Of a DNA stretch of 64,000 bases, positions 1 to 10,636 are shown piece by piece; the first letter of the stretch is position 1; each line of letters opens with the position of its first letter. Source of the stretch: Eukaryota sp. TZLM1-RC (taxonomy: Eukaryota; Metamonada: BaSk clade); the NCBI GenBank assembly GCA_040285825.1, contig JAUPSS010000001.1, positions 2,666,001 through 2,730,000 of the forward strand, in the 5' to 3' direction. The notes beneath the pieces were generated by a model. That model was not told the origin of the DNA. It was given only the letters and a program-made list of their open reading frames with translations, and ran no database searches. A program made the translations under genes and the position numbers.

Positions 1-1157
1 ACTGGAGAATTCGATAACAAAACACATTTAAGTAAATTAAGTCGGAGACCAATTTTGGTAAATAATTCTTTAAAACATACAGTTGCTTTTTTCACAATAT
101 TTAAATCACCAATAAGCACAACATCATCCATATATGCAATCATTTTTAGTGAAGGAAACATCTCTTGAATTTGCAGTAGAATAGGATGAATGGCCAAACA
201 AAACAAAAGAGGTCCTAACGGATCTCCTTGCTTTACGCCACTTGATGAACTCAAAATGTTGTTACCAAAATGTAAATTAGAATATGTGCAATATGTTGAT
301 TGAAAATATGGTATTAATTCCGGCATATATTGCAATAGAGCACCATGGATACTGCGACGACTTAGTGAATTGAAAGCATTACTAAAATCCAATGACATGC
401 AAACATTGGATTCATTTTGACGAAATAAGACATCAGTATCAAAAATCGCTGAAGAGACTCCATCTGTAGTATTTATACCATATTGAAAGGGTAATAAAAT
501 CTTTTTAGCTTTTTCATTGAACCTGCTTAAGCAACACGCAGAAAAAATATTGTGTAAGCTCTCAGAGACTGCAATAGGACGAACATCCATTTTTGAATTT
601 TTGACAAGTGCAGTCAAACGAGAACTTCTTAATTCTTCTGGGTATTTGCGTTGACCAGATAATATTTGGTTGAAAAATTTGGTCAATAAACCAAGGCAAT
701 CTTCTGAAGAAATAATCGCGGCTTTAACATGATCAATAGTAATACCAGAAAGTCCGGCAGATTTACCACGAGGTCTCTTTTTGATAACCGAAAAAACTTC
801 TGATGGCATCAATGGATAATTTTCCCAGTATGTACCGTAAAAATTTTGATCCATTATAGGGTCTTCATAAGGATGAAGTATTTTCAGTTTATCTATTGTA
901 TTTTCATTGTTCGGTGCTTTAACTCCGGGACTTAAAGCTGACAAAGCCTTGGACCATTTGTTGTCAAAGCATTTGTCTTCAAAAATTTTACTTAATTTCT
1001 CGGATGACTGATTTCTCGGTGCTATATTAGTTAAATCTTCGGAAATATTAACGAAATTTTGTTCAAAAGGAGGACAAAAAGAACCAAAAAATTCCCAAAT
1101 AATATTGATAGCATACTTTCCTTTACATAATTGATCCAAAAATCTTTGAAAATCCAA
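1..1157 (-). mobile_element. LINE copy A, partial (RT region), runs off the window
   Basis: Part of a non-LTR retrotransposon reading leftward, starting near the FLDQLCKGKY segment and leaving the window in the middle of the reverse transcriptase. It is nearly identical to copy B (1504-4208) and to the plus-strand copy at 26261-29515. The RT core SLDFSNAFNS (motif A) and YMDD (motif C) is encoded. At the two places checked where copies B or C carry indels, this copy has the longer homopolymer (six A/T), and I see no stop from about 1140 to the edge. The 5' half, including the zinc knuckle, is missing. It abuts an older LINE fragment at about 1158. Confidence 0.85.
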
Positions 1158-1503
1158 GTTCTCTAAAACTTATAAGATTTTTTTGCAACTTGCAAATTTC
1201 AATGGTAAGGAGAACAAGCTTCTTGGAGAAAGTTCCACAATACCAGAGGGAAAATATTGAGACCAAATTTTTGGTGAAAGAGAATCAATTTCACGTTGTA
1301 AAGAAATCAGATAAAAGTTTGCCACAGTTATCATTGACATCAATTAAATTATATATCTGTAGTAAAGACTGCTGACTCAACTCTATCAGTAGCATTTATT
1401 CCATAATTCAAAAGGCAACAAAGTGGTTTTGCTCTTCCTTTAAATCTGTTTAAACAATTAAACAAGAGGCTGAAAAATTATTTTGTAAACTCTCAGAAAC
1501 TTG
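1158..1503 (-). mobile_element. Old, diverged LINE fragment (inverted twin of 13285-13680)
   Basis: About 345 bp almost identical, in inverse orientation, to 13285-13680. Conceptual translation with frame changes gives RT-like text resembling the YGINTTDGV part of the intact element, then a segment like the pre-CCHC region of the LINE at 20190-21170 (FPSDIVELPPRS-like). An internal deletion therefore joins RT to the C-terminal part. It is flanked by the 3' end of LINE copy B, as its twin is flanked by another LINE 3' end, so both carry the same nested-insertion junction. Confidence 0.7.
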
Positions 1504-4208
1504 TATTTATTGAATTTGCACACTTAATTAAATTAACTCATAACTAATGGGACGACTATCATTGAACCAAAATTTCCTCTACAAAATCTTGATCTGCTTG
1601 CTGTCTAGCAAAAGCTTCTCTTATTCGATTGAAAAACCGAGGTAATCTATTAATAATGGCAAATAGAATCCGTGAACGCCTTAAAAAATATCAAATCTTT
1701 TCAAATCTTTTGTTTTTTCTTGAACCATTTTTTGGAAGTCATTCAACAAAGTTTCTGCTTCATCTGATAATCTTCCATTTATCGAAAATGGGAATGCAAT
1801 AAAAACCAACTGTGTATTTCTACCAGCATTAGCTTCTTCAATATCTTTATCATATTTTCTATGTTTCTCTTTTGCTTTAAAATCCAGAGCAGCCACAGGA
1901 TTTAGTTTTCTTCTGTGAACCAAAGTATCATTTGCAACATTACAGGAGACAAAATCAACAAAAGCTTCAGAGTTCTCAATCCAATCACAGTATACATCAC
2001 CTCTATCATCTGAACCAAAATAATTCAGAGAAAGTGTTTCCTTCAGCAGGGGCTCTTTGATACACGATATTCTTGCAGTTTGTGCCTTATTGAAAACAGT
2101 GTCTCTAACAGCACCATGTAATGAAGAACGATAAGTTATCAATTTAGAGCAATTCAGAGCATGGCGCAAAGTGTGTTGAGGTGAATTCGAACAAATACAT
2201 TTTTCTTTTGAAAATAATTGATTAATGGGGATATTCAAATATAATCTCATTTTTGTTACAAATGCTGCATTAGTGGCACACAATCCAAATCTTCGTGGTA
2301 CAATGGTTACAATAAGTGAAGAATTTGACGCCTTGTTTTCACAAACACCCTTTTCCAATAACAATGAGTGAAGATCTTGATTTAAAACAGCCGAGCTGCA
2401 AATATTATTATAAAGATCTTTTTCATACATTCCAGTCAATCTTTTCTGTAATGTTCGAAGAGTGTACTTCAAATTTAAAACATTTTTTCTGGAATATTGC
2501 CATTGAATGATTGGGGAAAACATCGACCCCATTTTTCTACATCAATTCTTGAAATTTCTTCATTTAATGCAAAAACAGTGGAACTTTGCGTTGTCATCAA
2601 TAAATCTTCCCAATCTGCAAATCTTTCGGAAAACTCAAAGATTGCATTTCTGCATCCACCAACAAAAGCACACGAGGTAAGAATAGAAGCCTTCGTCCAC
2701 CCTAAACCACCATAATGTGGACTAAGGTAAGCATGATCTGGAATTTGAAACATTTTACATCCCAGTAATTGAGACAGAACTTTTGCACGTAACTCATTAA
2801 ACTTCTGAGCCAAAGGCCTAGTGACAAGAGGATTTGTAGATCGAAATATATGATTAAAATTGGAACTAAAACACAGTCTTATAATGGTAAATTTGATGTG
2901 TTTTTTTATATCTAAATTCATCATTCGGTCAATTTTGTCAGAAATTGAGTTCAACTTTTCAAACAATTTTTTGGTAATTTCATCATTATTTCCTAAAAAC
3001 GAACCCAAATGACGAATAGCATCAATTGAATATAATTTGGCTTGAATTTCAATATCATCAATTATTGTGGAAACTGGAGAATTCGATAACAAAACACATT
3101 TAAGTAAATTAAGTCGGAGACCAATTTTGGTAAATAATTCTTTAAAACATACAGTTGCTTTTTTCACAATATTTAAATCACCAATAAGCACAACATCATC
3201 CATATATGCAATCATTTTTAGTGAAGGAAACATCTCTTGAATTTGCAGTAGAATAGGATGAATGGCCAAACAAAACAAAAAGAGGTCCTAACGGATCTCC
3301 TTGCTTTACGCCACTTGATGAACTCAAAATGTTGTTACCAAAATGTAAATTAGAATATGTGCAATATGTTGATTGAAAATATGGTATTAATTCCGGCATA
3401 TATTGCAATAGAGCACCATGGATACTGCGACGACTTAGTGAATTGAAAGCATTACTAAAATCCAATGACATGCAAACATTGGATTCATTTTGACGAAATA
3501 AGACATCAGTAGCAAAAATCGCTGAAGAGACTCCATCTGTAGTATTTATACCATATTGAAAGGGTAATAAAATCTTTTTAGCTTTTTCATTGAACCTGCT
3601 TAAGCAACACGCAGAAAAATATTGTGTAAGCTCTCAGAGACTGCAATAGGACGAACATCCATTTTTGAATTTTTGACAAGTGCAGTCTAACGAGAACTTC
3701 TTAATTCTTCTGGGTATTTGCGTTGACCAGATAATATTTGGTTGAAAAATTTAGTCAATAGACCAAGGCAATCTTCTGAAGAAATCATCGCGGCTTTTAC
3801 ATGATCAATAGTAATACCAGAAAGTCCGGCAGACTTACCACGAGGTCTCTTTTTGATAACCGAAAAAACTTCCGATGGCATCAATGGATAATTTTCCCAG
3901 TATGTGCCGTAAAAATTTTGATCCATTATAGGGTCTTCATAAGGATGAAGTATTTTCAGTTTATCTATTGTATTTTCATTGTTCGGTGCTTTAACTCCGG
4001 GACTTAAAGCTGACAAGGCCTTGGACCATTTGTTGTCAAAGCATTTGTCTTCAAAAATTTTACTTAATTTCTCGGATGACTGATTTCTCGGTGCTATATT
4101 AGTTAAATCTTCGGAAATATTAACAAAATTTTGTTCAAAAGCAGGACAAAAAGAACCAAAAAATTCCCAAATAATATTGATAGCATACTTTCCTTTACAC
4201 AATTGATA
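1504..4208 (-). mobile_element. LINE copy B, 5'-truncated, RT plus endonuclease
   Basis: Minus-strand non-LTR element missing its N-terminal zinc-knuckle region, in pieces 3687-4202, 3196-3471, 2475-3278 and 1681-2532. It encodes the RT (SLDFSNAFNS, YMDD), then a CxC...H...C knuckle (CICSNSPQHTLRHALNC) and a restriction-like endonuclease core (RGDVYCDWIEN...VDFVSCN). Compared with copies A and C it has gained an A near 3280, lost an A near 3616, lost an A near 2490, and has one true nonsense change (CGT TTG to CGT TAG near 3688). The 3' end has about 70 bp of untranslated sequence ending in CAATAAAT. It is dead as written. Confidence 0.88.
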
Positions 4209-4287
4209 ATACAGTTATAATGGAAATCAAATTATACTTTTCTTAAATTTGCATCATCGCGCATCTTAGACTAGACTAGTAGACGTA

Positions 4288-5093
4288 ATGCATTTCATAC
4301 TGGTATTTGCTCTCTTAGCCACTGTCACTCTTGCGGGAACACCACCTATTGTTGTTCTCGAAAATTCTCTCTCTACCAAACTTACTCTTCTTGAACACTC
4401 GTTTAGGTATGCAATATTTTTTTGACTCATCTTAGATATGGATGTTTCACTGATGACCCTCTTCCTGAAGTTGTAGGATCCGGTGAAACCGCTTCCTTTA
4501 AAATCGATTGTTCTTTTGCTGCTGAATTTGAAGTGTGTTGTGTTACCTAGCACTTATCTTAGGTCAACGCTCAATTCCACTTCCGTACCGATGACGGCAA
4601 ACTTCTCACCGTTATTGTTGAAAAATACGACTTTTTCAATGTTACTTCCCAAGGTATTTCAGTTGCTGTCAAGTCTGTTTTTACTGATAATGGGCCTCAG
4701 ATTGAATTTGAATTCACCAATGGTAAGCCTTCCTCCAAGATGATGTCTCTTGATTTCACCCCCATTCCCAATGATTCAACCTGGCTGAGCCTACAGAACA
4801 ATTTCCCATTTCCTCTTTCACTCAAGGACTACAGTGCTCATAATTTTGATACTACCAATCCTAGCAAAGTAATTGAGCCAAAGAAGGCTACCAGAACGCA
4901 TCTTACCCAAACTGCTTATCCCGCTGATTTCATGGCCAACTATGTTACTGATTCTGATAATTATTATGTTTCAGCTGGTGTTGATTCTTCTTCTCAGGAT
5001 GATTTTTCTGTTCTTTGTTACATTGGTGGGAAAACTCAATCAAATGTTGTTCGCAATCACAATGGGGATGTAAACATTCAAGTTTCTTTTTAG
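4288..5093 (+). CDS. Small secreted protein, three exons, function unknown
   Basis: Spliced gene: exons 4288-4406, 4436-4532 and 4563-5093 give a 248-residue product. The N-terminus MHFILVFALLATVTLAG is a clear signal peptide, and no further membrane segment or GPI-type tail is visible. Exon joins restore one open frame (LEHSFR|YGCFTDD and AAEFE|VNAQFHF), whereas the unspliced frame has a stop in the second intron and is shifted by the first. The mature part looks beta-rich, with few cysteines. I do not recognise the family. It stands alone between LINE copy B and a LINE remnant, with its start only about 80 bp from the LINE 5' boundary. Confidence 0.7.
4407..4435 (+). other. Spliceosomal intron 1 of the secreted-protein gene (29 nt)
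   Basis: Starts GTATGC and ends GACTCATCTTAG. Removing 29 nt joins exon phase 2 to phase 2 and restores the frame. The 3' end CTCATCTTAG closely matches the intron inferred in the Pumilio gene (CTCATCTCAG), which supports it as a real 3' splice motif. Confidence 0.75.
4533..4562 (+). other. Spliceosomal intron 2 of the secreted-protein gene (30 nt)
   Basis: Starts GTGTGT and ends CACTTATCTTAG. Its length is divisible by three but it contains in-frame TAG codons, so it must be removed. Of the nearby GT dinucleotides, only 4533 keeps the downstream frame. Confidence 0.7.
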
Positions 5094-5169
5094 TAAGTTT
5101 AGTTATAAATAATTTATTTTGTTTTAATTTTAATTTTAATTTATTTTAAACTTTTTTGAAGAGTGACAA

Positions 5170-5700
5170 CATGTAGCTAAGAGCTAGAACTCAAAAGAAG
5201 AAAAATTCTCCACATCTACCCTTACACTTCTATATAACTTCTTGAATATCTGAGGCAAATATTTGGGAAAGCTTCGAAATGGAGCAAAGATGATTCTATT
5301 ACGCCAAATGGAGATGTTAAATAATTTGTTACGTTCAAGACATAACTTGGCAAAAGAATCAAGAAACTTTTGGCCTATCTTGCCAATACTTCCAAAAATC
5401 GAAATTGTAAACTGAATGAAAAAAGAAGAGTATAAGTTTTGATTAAGAATCCTCATTACTTCATCATACAACTGATTTTTATGTGCCTCCGCCTGACACA
5501 GATGCGAACTTTCATCATTAAAAACTGAAGATCAACTGAAGGATCAACAGTAGTAAAATCAACAACCGCCTGAGTTGAGTCGGTAAAGGGTATAATCAAA
5601 TCTCCACGGCAACAATTGAAGATAACATTATCACTGTAGTGTTTCAGAAGAGGTTCTATTTTTCCATTAAAACCAAAATTAATTTACAATATTGTTTTGT
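5170..5700 (-). mobile_element. LINE 3'-end fragment (third sequence type)
   Basis: The minus-strand translation shows a restriction-like-endonuclease core (RGDLIIPF...QAVVDFTTVDP) near 5560-5625. It is followed at 5184-5471 by the conserved C-terminal block IWRNRIIFAPFRSFPK, equivalent to LWRSRIQFAIVNRLPR of the main element. The sequence has diverged well beyond the main LINE, with frame changes between the two parts. It is 5'-truncated, as expected from incomplete target-primed reverse transcription. Confidence 0.75.
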
Positions 5701-5941
5701 TATTTTCCATAGTGCTACATCTTTTACACAAACAGTTCCTTGATCGTTTTTCATTTTCAAAGAAACTGATTTTAATGCAGTGTGCTCATTTTTTCTTCAA
5801 AAGCGGGGAACAAATCATCCACAGAAAAGTTTTGAGAGAAAAGGAAATTTCCAAAATTAATTTTATGACATTAAAATAGGGATTTTATTCTTGGTAATTA
5901 ACTACTGTATCAGCTTGGTCGTGCTGATCAACCAGCTCTAA

Positions 5942-7435
5942 ATGTATCACTTGTTACTCAACCTTTCCTTAATGGTGGCCATTGTACTTAGTACACCAGT
6001 CACTCAGAGACCAGCTTATCACTTTGCAGCTCCCCCTGGGGGCTGGATCAATGATCCAGTGGGTACTATTCATCACAAAGGCATTTATCATCTCTACTAT
6101 CAACTCAATCCTCACAGTACATCATGGGATGCACCATATTGGGGACATGTATATTCTGAGGACCTTGTACATTGGAAAAGTCTTCCTCCATCACTGATTC
6201 CGTCTACACCATACGAAAACGAGGGATGTTGGTCAGGAAGTGCCTTCAAAATTAATAACCTTGATGATCAGGTGTATTTCTGGTACACAGCTGCTCAGCC
6301 ACAAACACAGTGCATAGCCACCTCTTCCGATCCCCTTCTCCAAAAATTCACTAGAGCAAAGACCAACCCTGTAGTTCCTTACTCTGCCAAGCCTAGTCGG
6401 TTTAATGAAGCTTTTAGAGACCCTCAACTGTTCATGGTTGATGATTCATTAATCATGCTATTGGGGGGAGGGCTGAAGAACCGTCAAGGAGGTGCAGTGT
6501 TGAAGTATGTTGCAAAAAACCCAGATTTCATGAACAACTTATTCAACTTTAAATACAATGGAACTCTACTGGAAGATGATGGATTTTGTTCCCAAGATCT
6601 TCTCTCCAAATGGGAGTGCCCAGTATTGTTCAATATTGGGGATTATTATGGACTTTTATTATCTGTAGAGCATGAAGAACCTAGTACCACCTATATTATA
6701 ATTGGCAACCTTGACCAAAAGTCTTTCAAGTTTGAGCCTTTATTGACCTTTCTTTTTGACCCTGGAGTGTATGCACCTAGAACTTTCGTTATGGACAATA
6801 ATGAAGTCGTTATAGTAAGCTGGATTCCTGAAGACCGTGACGTGGTGCAAGACTATTCGGGACTTTTATCGATTCCAAAGAGAACCGCTATTGGCATGTC
6901 TGTATCAAATCATTATTTATACCAACATTTGAGAAATTTTGCCAGCTTTGAATATTACTTTCACAACAATTTAGAAACACTGAGACTTGACCATAAAAAT
7001 CTTATTGCAGATCCAAAAAAGAGAACTTTGATTGGTTATTGCGCAAACGGTTGTGAAGTATTACTTGATTCAAGTATTAGTGATTATTCGAAACCATTTG
7101 TTCTTGAAATTTTTTCTCATCCTCAACAAAAGGAATTTACAATTATAGAATTTAATTTTGAAAAGGGTGAAGTTTTGATTGATAGGTCAAATAGTTCTCT
7201 CTCTGACAATCAAAATACGTCATCAATCACAATTCCTTTGTTATTTGATTCTTCAAAACCAAATGTATTAACTATTCATTTATTAATTGATAGAACAGTC
7301 GCTGAATTAATTGTTAATCACAGAAGTTTAGCAACCACAAGAATATACCCTTTATTATCAAATTCTAATCAAATATATGTACATTCTTTTTTCAAAACTA
7401 GAATTGAATATTTCAACTATAAACCAATATTTTGA
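5942..7435 (+). CDS. Secreted beta-fructofuranosidase (GH32 invertase family)
   Basis: A 497-residue single-exon protein with an N-terminal signal peptide (MYHLLLNLSLMVAIVLS). GH32 hallmarks are in order: GGWINDPVG with the nucleophile Asp38, FRDPQ with the transition-state Asp160, and WECP with the acid/base Glu225. A beta-sandwich-like C-terminal part follows. The family hydrolyses terminal fructose from sucrose and fructans. With the signal peptide, the enzyme should be secreted or vacuolar and supply hexoses from the surroundings. Its 3' end is 11 bp from the converging DRG1 gene. GH32 genes in protists are often suspected bacterial acquisitions, but that cannot be tested here. Family assignment is very secure. 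Substrate preference is not determined. Confidence 0.93.
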   Translation: MYHLLLNLSLMVAIVLSTPVTQRPAYHFAAPPGGWINDPVGTIHHKGIYHLYYQLNPHSTSWDAPYWGHVYSEDLVHWKSLPPSLIPSTPYENEGCWSGSAFKINNLDDQVYFWYTAAQPQTQCIATSSDPLLQKFTRAKTNPVVPYSAKPSRFNEAFRDPQLFMVDDSLIMLLGGGLKNRQGGAVLKYVAKNPDFMNNLFNFKYNGTLLEDDGFCSQDLLSKWECPVLFNIGDYYGLLLSVEHEEPSTTYIIIGNLDQKSFKFEPLLTFLFDPGVYAPRTFVMDNNEVVIVSWIPEDRDVVQDYSGLLSIPKRTAIGMSVSNHYLYQHLRNFASFEYYFHNNLETLRLDHKNLIADPKKRTLIGYCANGCEVLLDSSISDYSKPFVLEIFSHPQQKEFTIIEFNFEKGEVLIDRSNSSLSDNQNTSSITIPLLFDSSKPNVLTIHLLIDRTVAELIVNHRSLATTRIYPLLSNSNQIYVHSFFKTRIEYFNYKPIF

Positions 7436-7446
7436 TCTTGTTTAAA

Positions 7447-8547
7447 TTACCTTGCAAATATACTAACAACATCCTCATCACATAATTGATGAGCAAGACC
7501 AACACGTTGCCCCTTGTGTTTAGCAGAAGCACCATAAACAATTGCATACTTGAACCGTTCTTCCATTGTTGAATGGATATACCTGCAAAGATTCTTTACT
7601 GTTCCACCTTTACGTAGGACAATTGGCTCTGTGAAATCGGGAGGACATCCCTTTTTCTTTGTGTACACTCTAACAATTGAAAGCGCTTTCCAAAGAGAGA
7701 GCAGCAGTCTGTCCAAGTTGAGATTGTATGCGCAACTGATGGGCACCCAATAAGGTTTACTTGCTAATCTGTTAGTCTCTTCAATGACAATGTTGTCGAC
7801 CTTGTTGAAAGTATAGATACATGGCATGTATATTCTATTTTTAGCAACAACATCAATCAATGAGTCAACTCCTAAATCCTCTCTGAAAAGCACCTCAGCA
7901 TTCATTATCTTGTATGAATGAAGCACCGAAACTACATCTTTCTGAGTAATCCTGGTTAGAGGAACTCCCTGGGTAAGCTTAATTCCCCCAGTTTTAGTTT
8001 GTCTAACGGTAATATCTGGGGGCTGTTGGTTGAGTCTAATGCCCATAGCTTCGACTTCCTTGGTAAGAAGATCAACTTGGAGTTCAGCCTTATCGCTCTC
8101 CACCATCATGAGACAGAGATCGGCACTGCGAATGACGGAAAGCACTTCTTTTCCCCTCCCCCTCCCGCTTGCAGCTCCTTCAATGATACCAGGCAAGTCA
8201 AGCAATTGAATATGGACATCATTATAAATCAAGTTTCCAGGAATACAGGTAAGGGTACAAAAGTCTTGCTCTGAAACTTCTGACTTAGTTTCCGTGAGAA
8301 GGTTGAGCAAACTGGATTTTCCTACTGAAGGAAATCCGAGAAGAGCAACACGGACATCGCCAGTCTTTTCAACAGCAAATCCTGACCCTTTACCACCTGC
8401 AGAACTCTTGGCGTTTGATTCTATGAGTTCACTGCGAAGTTGTGCAAGCCGAGCTTTTAGTCGACAAAGATGTGATTCGGTTGCCTTGTTACGTTGTGTG
8501 CGAGCCATTTCGGCCTGAATCTCCGCGATCCTTTCGCTGAGACCCAT
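7447..8547 (-). CDS. DRG1: Developmentally regulated GTP-binding protein, DRG1/Rbg1 type
   Basis: A 366-residue OBG-superfamily GTPase. The start is the ATG at 8547, giving MGLSERIAEIQAEMART, the typical DRG1 N-terminus. Motifs: G1 GFPSVGKSS (about 71-79), switch I FCTLT, G3 DLPG (about 117-120), then the characteristic EGFGIRLN-like and IDVV segments, G4 NKVD, and a C-terminal TGS domain ending DEDVVSIF. DRG1 with its DFRP1 partner binds translating ribosomes and helps resolve stalls. The switch-I sequence has Cys where most members have Thr (FCTLT versus FTTLT), a conservative oddity. It is divergent from the RCC1 gene with 73 bp between starts, and that interval contains three CACAATA-like repeats. 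Confidence 0.93.
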   Translation of the reverse strand: MGLSERIAEIQAEMARTQRNKATESHLCRLKARLAQLRSELIESNAKSSAGGKGSGFAVEKTGDVRVALLGFPSVGKSSLLNLLTETKSEVSEQDFCTLTCIPGNLIYNDVHIQLLDLPGIIEGAASGRGRGKEVLSVIRSADLCLMMVESDKAELQVDLLTKEVEAMGIRLNQQPPDITVRQTKTGGIKLTQGVPLTRITQKDVVSVLHSYKIMNAEVLFREDLGVDSLIDVVAKNRIYMPCIYTFNKVDNIVIEETNRLASKPYWVPISCAYNLNLDRLLLSLWKALSIVRVYTKKKGCPPDFTEPIVLRKGGTVKNLCRYIHSTMEERFKYAIVYGASAKHKGQRVGLAHQLCDEDVVSIFAR

Positions 8548-8620
8548 TAGAGAGAGATTAGAGGATTGATGACAGGGAAATTGAACTGAAAATAAAATAC
8601 ACAATACACAATACACAAGT

Positions 8621-10636
8621 ATGGTTAATAATGGTATAGATTCTATCTCTGCTTTCAATGAATTTCAATCTCACACACTTCTCCTCACGGCGACTGGTGA
8701 TGTCTATGGATGGGGAAACAATTACTTCAACCAAGTCTTTCCAGGTCTCACGGGACCACCCGCTTTTGATGACTCTGATTTCATTCCAATTCCTGTCAAG
8801 CTTCCTCTCAGCAACATTGTGTCAATATCAGCTGGAATGGATCATTCCCTTGCGTTGATGAAGGATGGAACTGTATACGGATGGGGAAGCAACCAATATG
8901 ATCAAATTAATCAATCATCCGATCAAACCCTGCCATTCACTAAACTAAATCTTCCTCAATCCAATATAACTAATATCTATGCCTCTAACTTCTACTCATT
9001 GGCACTAACGGTTCAGGGTAAAGTTGTTAAATGGGGACTTGATCATCCTCCAACTTTGATTGATGGTTTGATTGAGGTTTGTTCAATCAAATTAGATTGG
9101 GAGTATTTTGTGGCTTTAACTAAATCTGGTGATTTAAAGATCATCAAATTTGATAGCGAATTCACCAAATTTGACATCCATGGTATCAATCTCATTCACT
9201 CCGCTCTTCCAAAACCTTTACTTCCACGTGATGTAACGACTTGTTTTTCGTTGTGCTTCATTGTTGATCAAGATCAATTTGTTTGGAAATTCAACATTGA
9301 TGAAAAAGATTCTCTTCCTGTTCAAATTCAAGGTTTAAGTGAAATTAAATCAATAGTAGCAGGAAATGGTTTTTACGTTGCTCTTGAAACTAATGGTAAA
9401 GTTTATTTGTTTGGTGATTTTGAACGAATTTATAACCCGATCGATCGGGATGACGATGACGTTCCGTGTTTGGTAAAGGAGTTAACCCACATTCAATCTA
9501 TTGCTGCTGGTGATTCATTTTTTTTCGCTTTTAACAATACTTCAGCTTTCTACTTTGGTCGTTATAGTCCTGATCAATTATCAACACGACCACTTGTTGG
9601 CAAGTCCTTTGTTGACATCTATACTCAGCCAATAAAACTTTTTGGAAGCGAAATCATAGGATCATTTGCTCGTGCTTGTTCAACTAAGAAGTTTAATCAT
9701 GATGATGATCATGGTTTGACTTCATGTTTAATCAAACTCATTTTCCATCATTACCTAGATTACCTCGAGGGATTTTTTCCTGGTCATTCTTATGTCAAAT
9801 ATAGGTTCATTTCCAAGTTGTCCCTCAGCCAAAGGTTTCATTCTATGACCAAGGAAGTTTTGAATACTTATCCATTTTGTGAAGTTTTTATAAATCCAAA
9901 TGAATTAAAGCCATCTTGTAATTGTAAATCATTACAGTTGAGGTTGAATCTTCCTTGTCAAGGAGATAAAGTTAATCCTAACATTACGAAACTTTACCTC
10001 TTAACAAATGATATTTCCCGTGATTTGAGTTTAATTTTATTATTTCCAAATTTAGTTTCCCTTTCAGTATTAAAGAATGGTGAAGAGTTTCTTCCTTTTT
10101 CTTTGGACTGTTCCGGTCTTGGTAACTTGAAATCTTTGGAAATTGGTTGTGTCGTCAATGATTTGAGTCATTTACCAAAATCAATCCAGAAATTGGTCAT
10201 CCACAGTTACGTTGATAATGTTAATTTTCGCTGTCTTGAAAATCTTGAACATCTGGTTATTCATTCTCGTCAACTTTCTGAAGAAATTCTGACTTCTCAT
10301 CATAAGATCCCATGCTCAATTTTAAAGCTTGAAATTGCATTATCCAATGAAGAATTCACGAATGGTTGCAAGTTGCCAAAGCTGCGTCAATTAGTAGTCT
10401 TTGAAGATCTTTGTCTCAACCTAAATGTTGATTATTTCCCGCTGTTAGCGTTTGTGGAGATCAAAAACGAATTTGCTTCAATTGCGGGCTCTGTTTTTTG
10501 TCCTGAAAACTTTAACAGAGGTGGCTTTGTCAAGTCTACCTTGCTATGTAGGAATGGTGTTTTGGTAGAATTAACTTGTTTTCCATGGTGGATTAAATAT
10601 CCTGTTTGCGAAGAAGTTACTGATGTGTTTCAATAA
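8621..10636 (+). CDS. RCC1-repeat protein with C-terminal LRR-like region
   Basis: A 671-residue intronless protein. Roughly residues 1-340 form RCC1 propeller repeats, recognisable from recurring blades such as DVYGWGNNYFNQ, AGMDHSLALMKDGTVYGWGSNQ and AGNGFYVALETNGKVYLFG. A middle spacer follows, then residues of about 430-640 with irregular leucine-rich repeats (NLVSLSVL, LKSLEIG, LEHLVIH, LRQLVVF). The 24.3 kb fragment also has an RCC1 blade. RCC1 propellers act as exchange factors or interaction scaffolds, and this protein lacks features marking it as the Ran exchange factor itself. The role is unknown, probably ubiquitin-ligase adaptor or scaffold-like (inference). Confidence 0.85.
   Translation: MVNNGIDSISAFNEFQSHTLLLTATGDVYGWGNNYFNQVFPGLTGPPAFDDSDFIPIPVKLPLSNIVSISAGMDHSLALMKDGTVYGWGSNQYDQINQSSDQTLPFTKLNLPQSNITNIYASNFYSLALTVQGKVVKWGLDHPPTLIDGLIEVCSIKLDWEYFVALTKSGDLKIIKFDSEFTKFDIHGINLIHSALPKPLLPRDVTTCFSLCFIVDQDQFVWKFNIDEKDSLPVQIQGLSEIKSIVAGNGFYVALETNGKVYLFGDFERIYNPIDRDDDDVPCLVKELTHIQSIAAGDSFFFAFNNTSAFYFGRYSPDQLSTRPLVGKSFVDIYTQPIKLFGSEIIGSFARACSTKKFNHDDDHGLTSCLIKLIFHHYLDYLEGFFPGHSYVKYRFISKLSLSQRFHSMTKEVLNTYPFCEVFINPNELKPSCNCKSLQLRLNLPCQGDKVNPNITKLYLLTNDISRDLSLILLFPNLVSLSVLKNGEEFLPFSLDCSGLGNLKSLEIGCVVNDLSHLPKSIQKLVIHSYVDNVNFRCLENLEHLVIHSRQLSEEILTSHHKIPCSILKLEIALSNEEFTNGCKLPKLRQLVVFEDLCLNLNVDYFPLLAFVEIKNEFASIAGSVFCPENFNRGGFVKSTLLCRNGVLVELTCFPWWIKYPVCEEVTDVFQ

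Noticed and set aside
1190-1375. 61-codon plus-strand open frame
   Set aside because: Lies antisense to the old LINE fragment and has no features of its own.
5697-5879. 60-codon plus-strand open frame upstream of the GH32 gene
   Set aside because: Phe/Lys-rich low-complexity translation of AT-rich DNA, with no signal of selection or homology.
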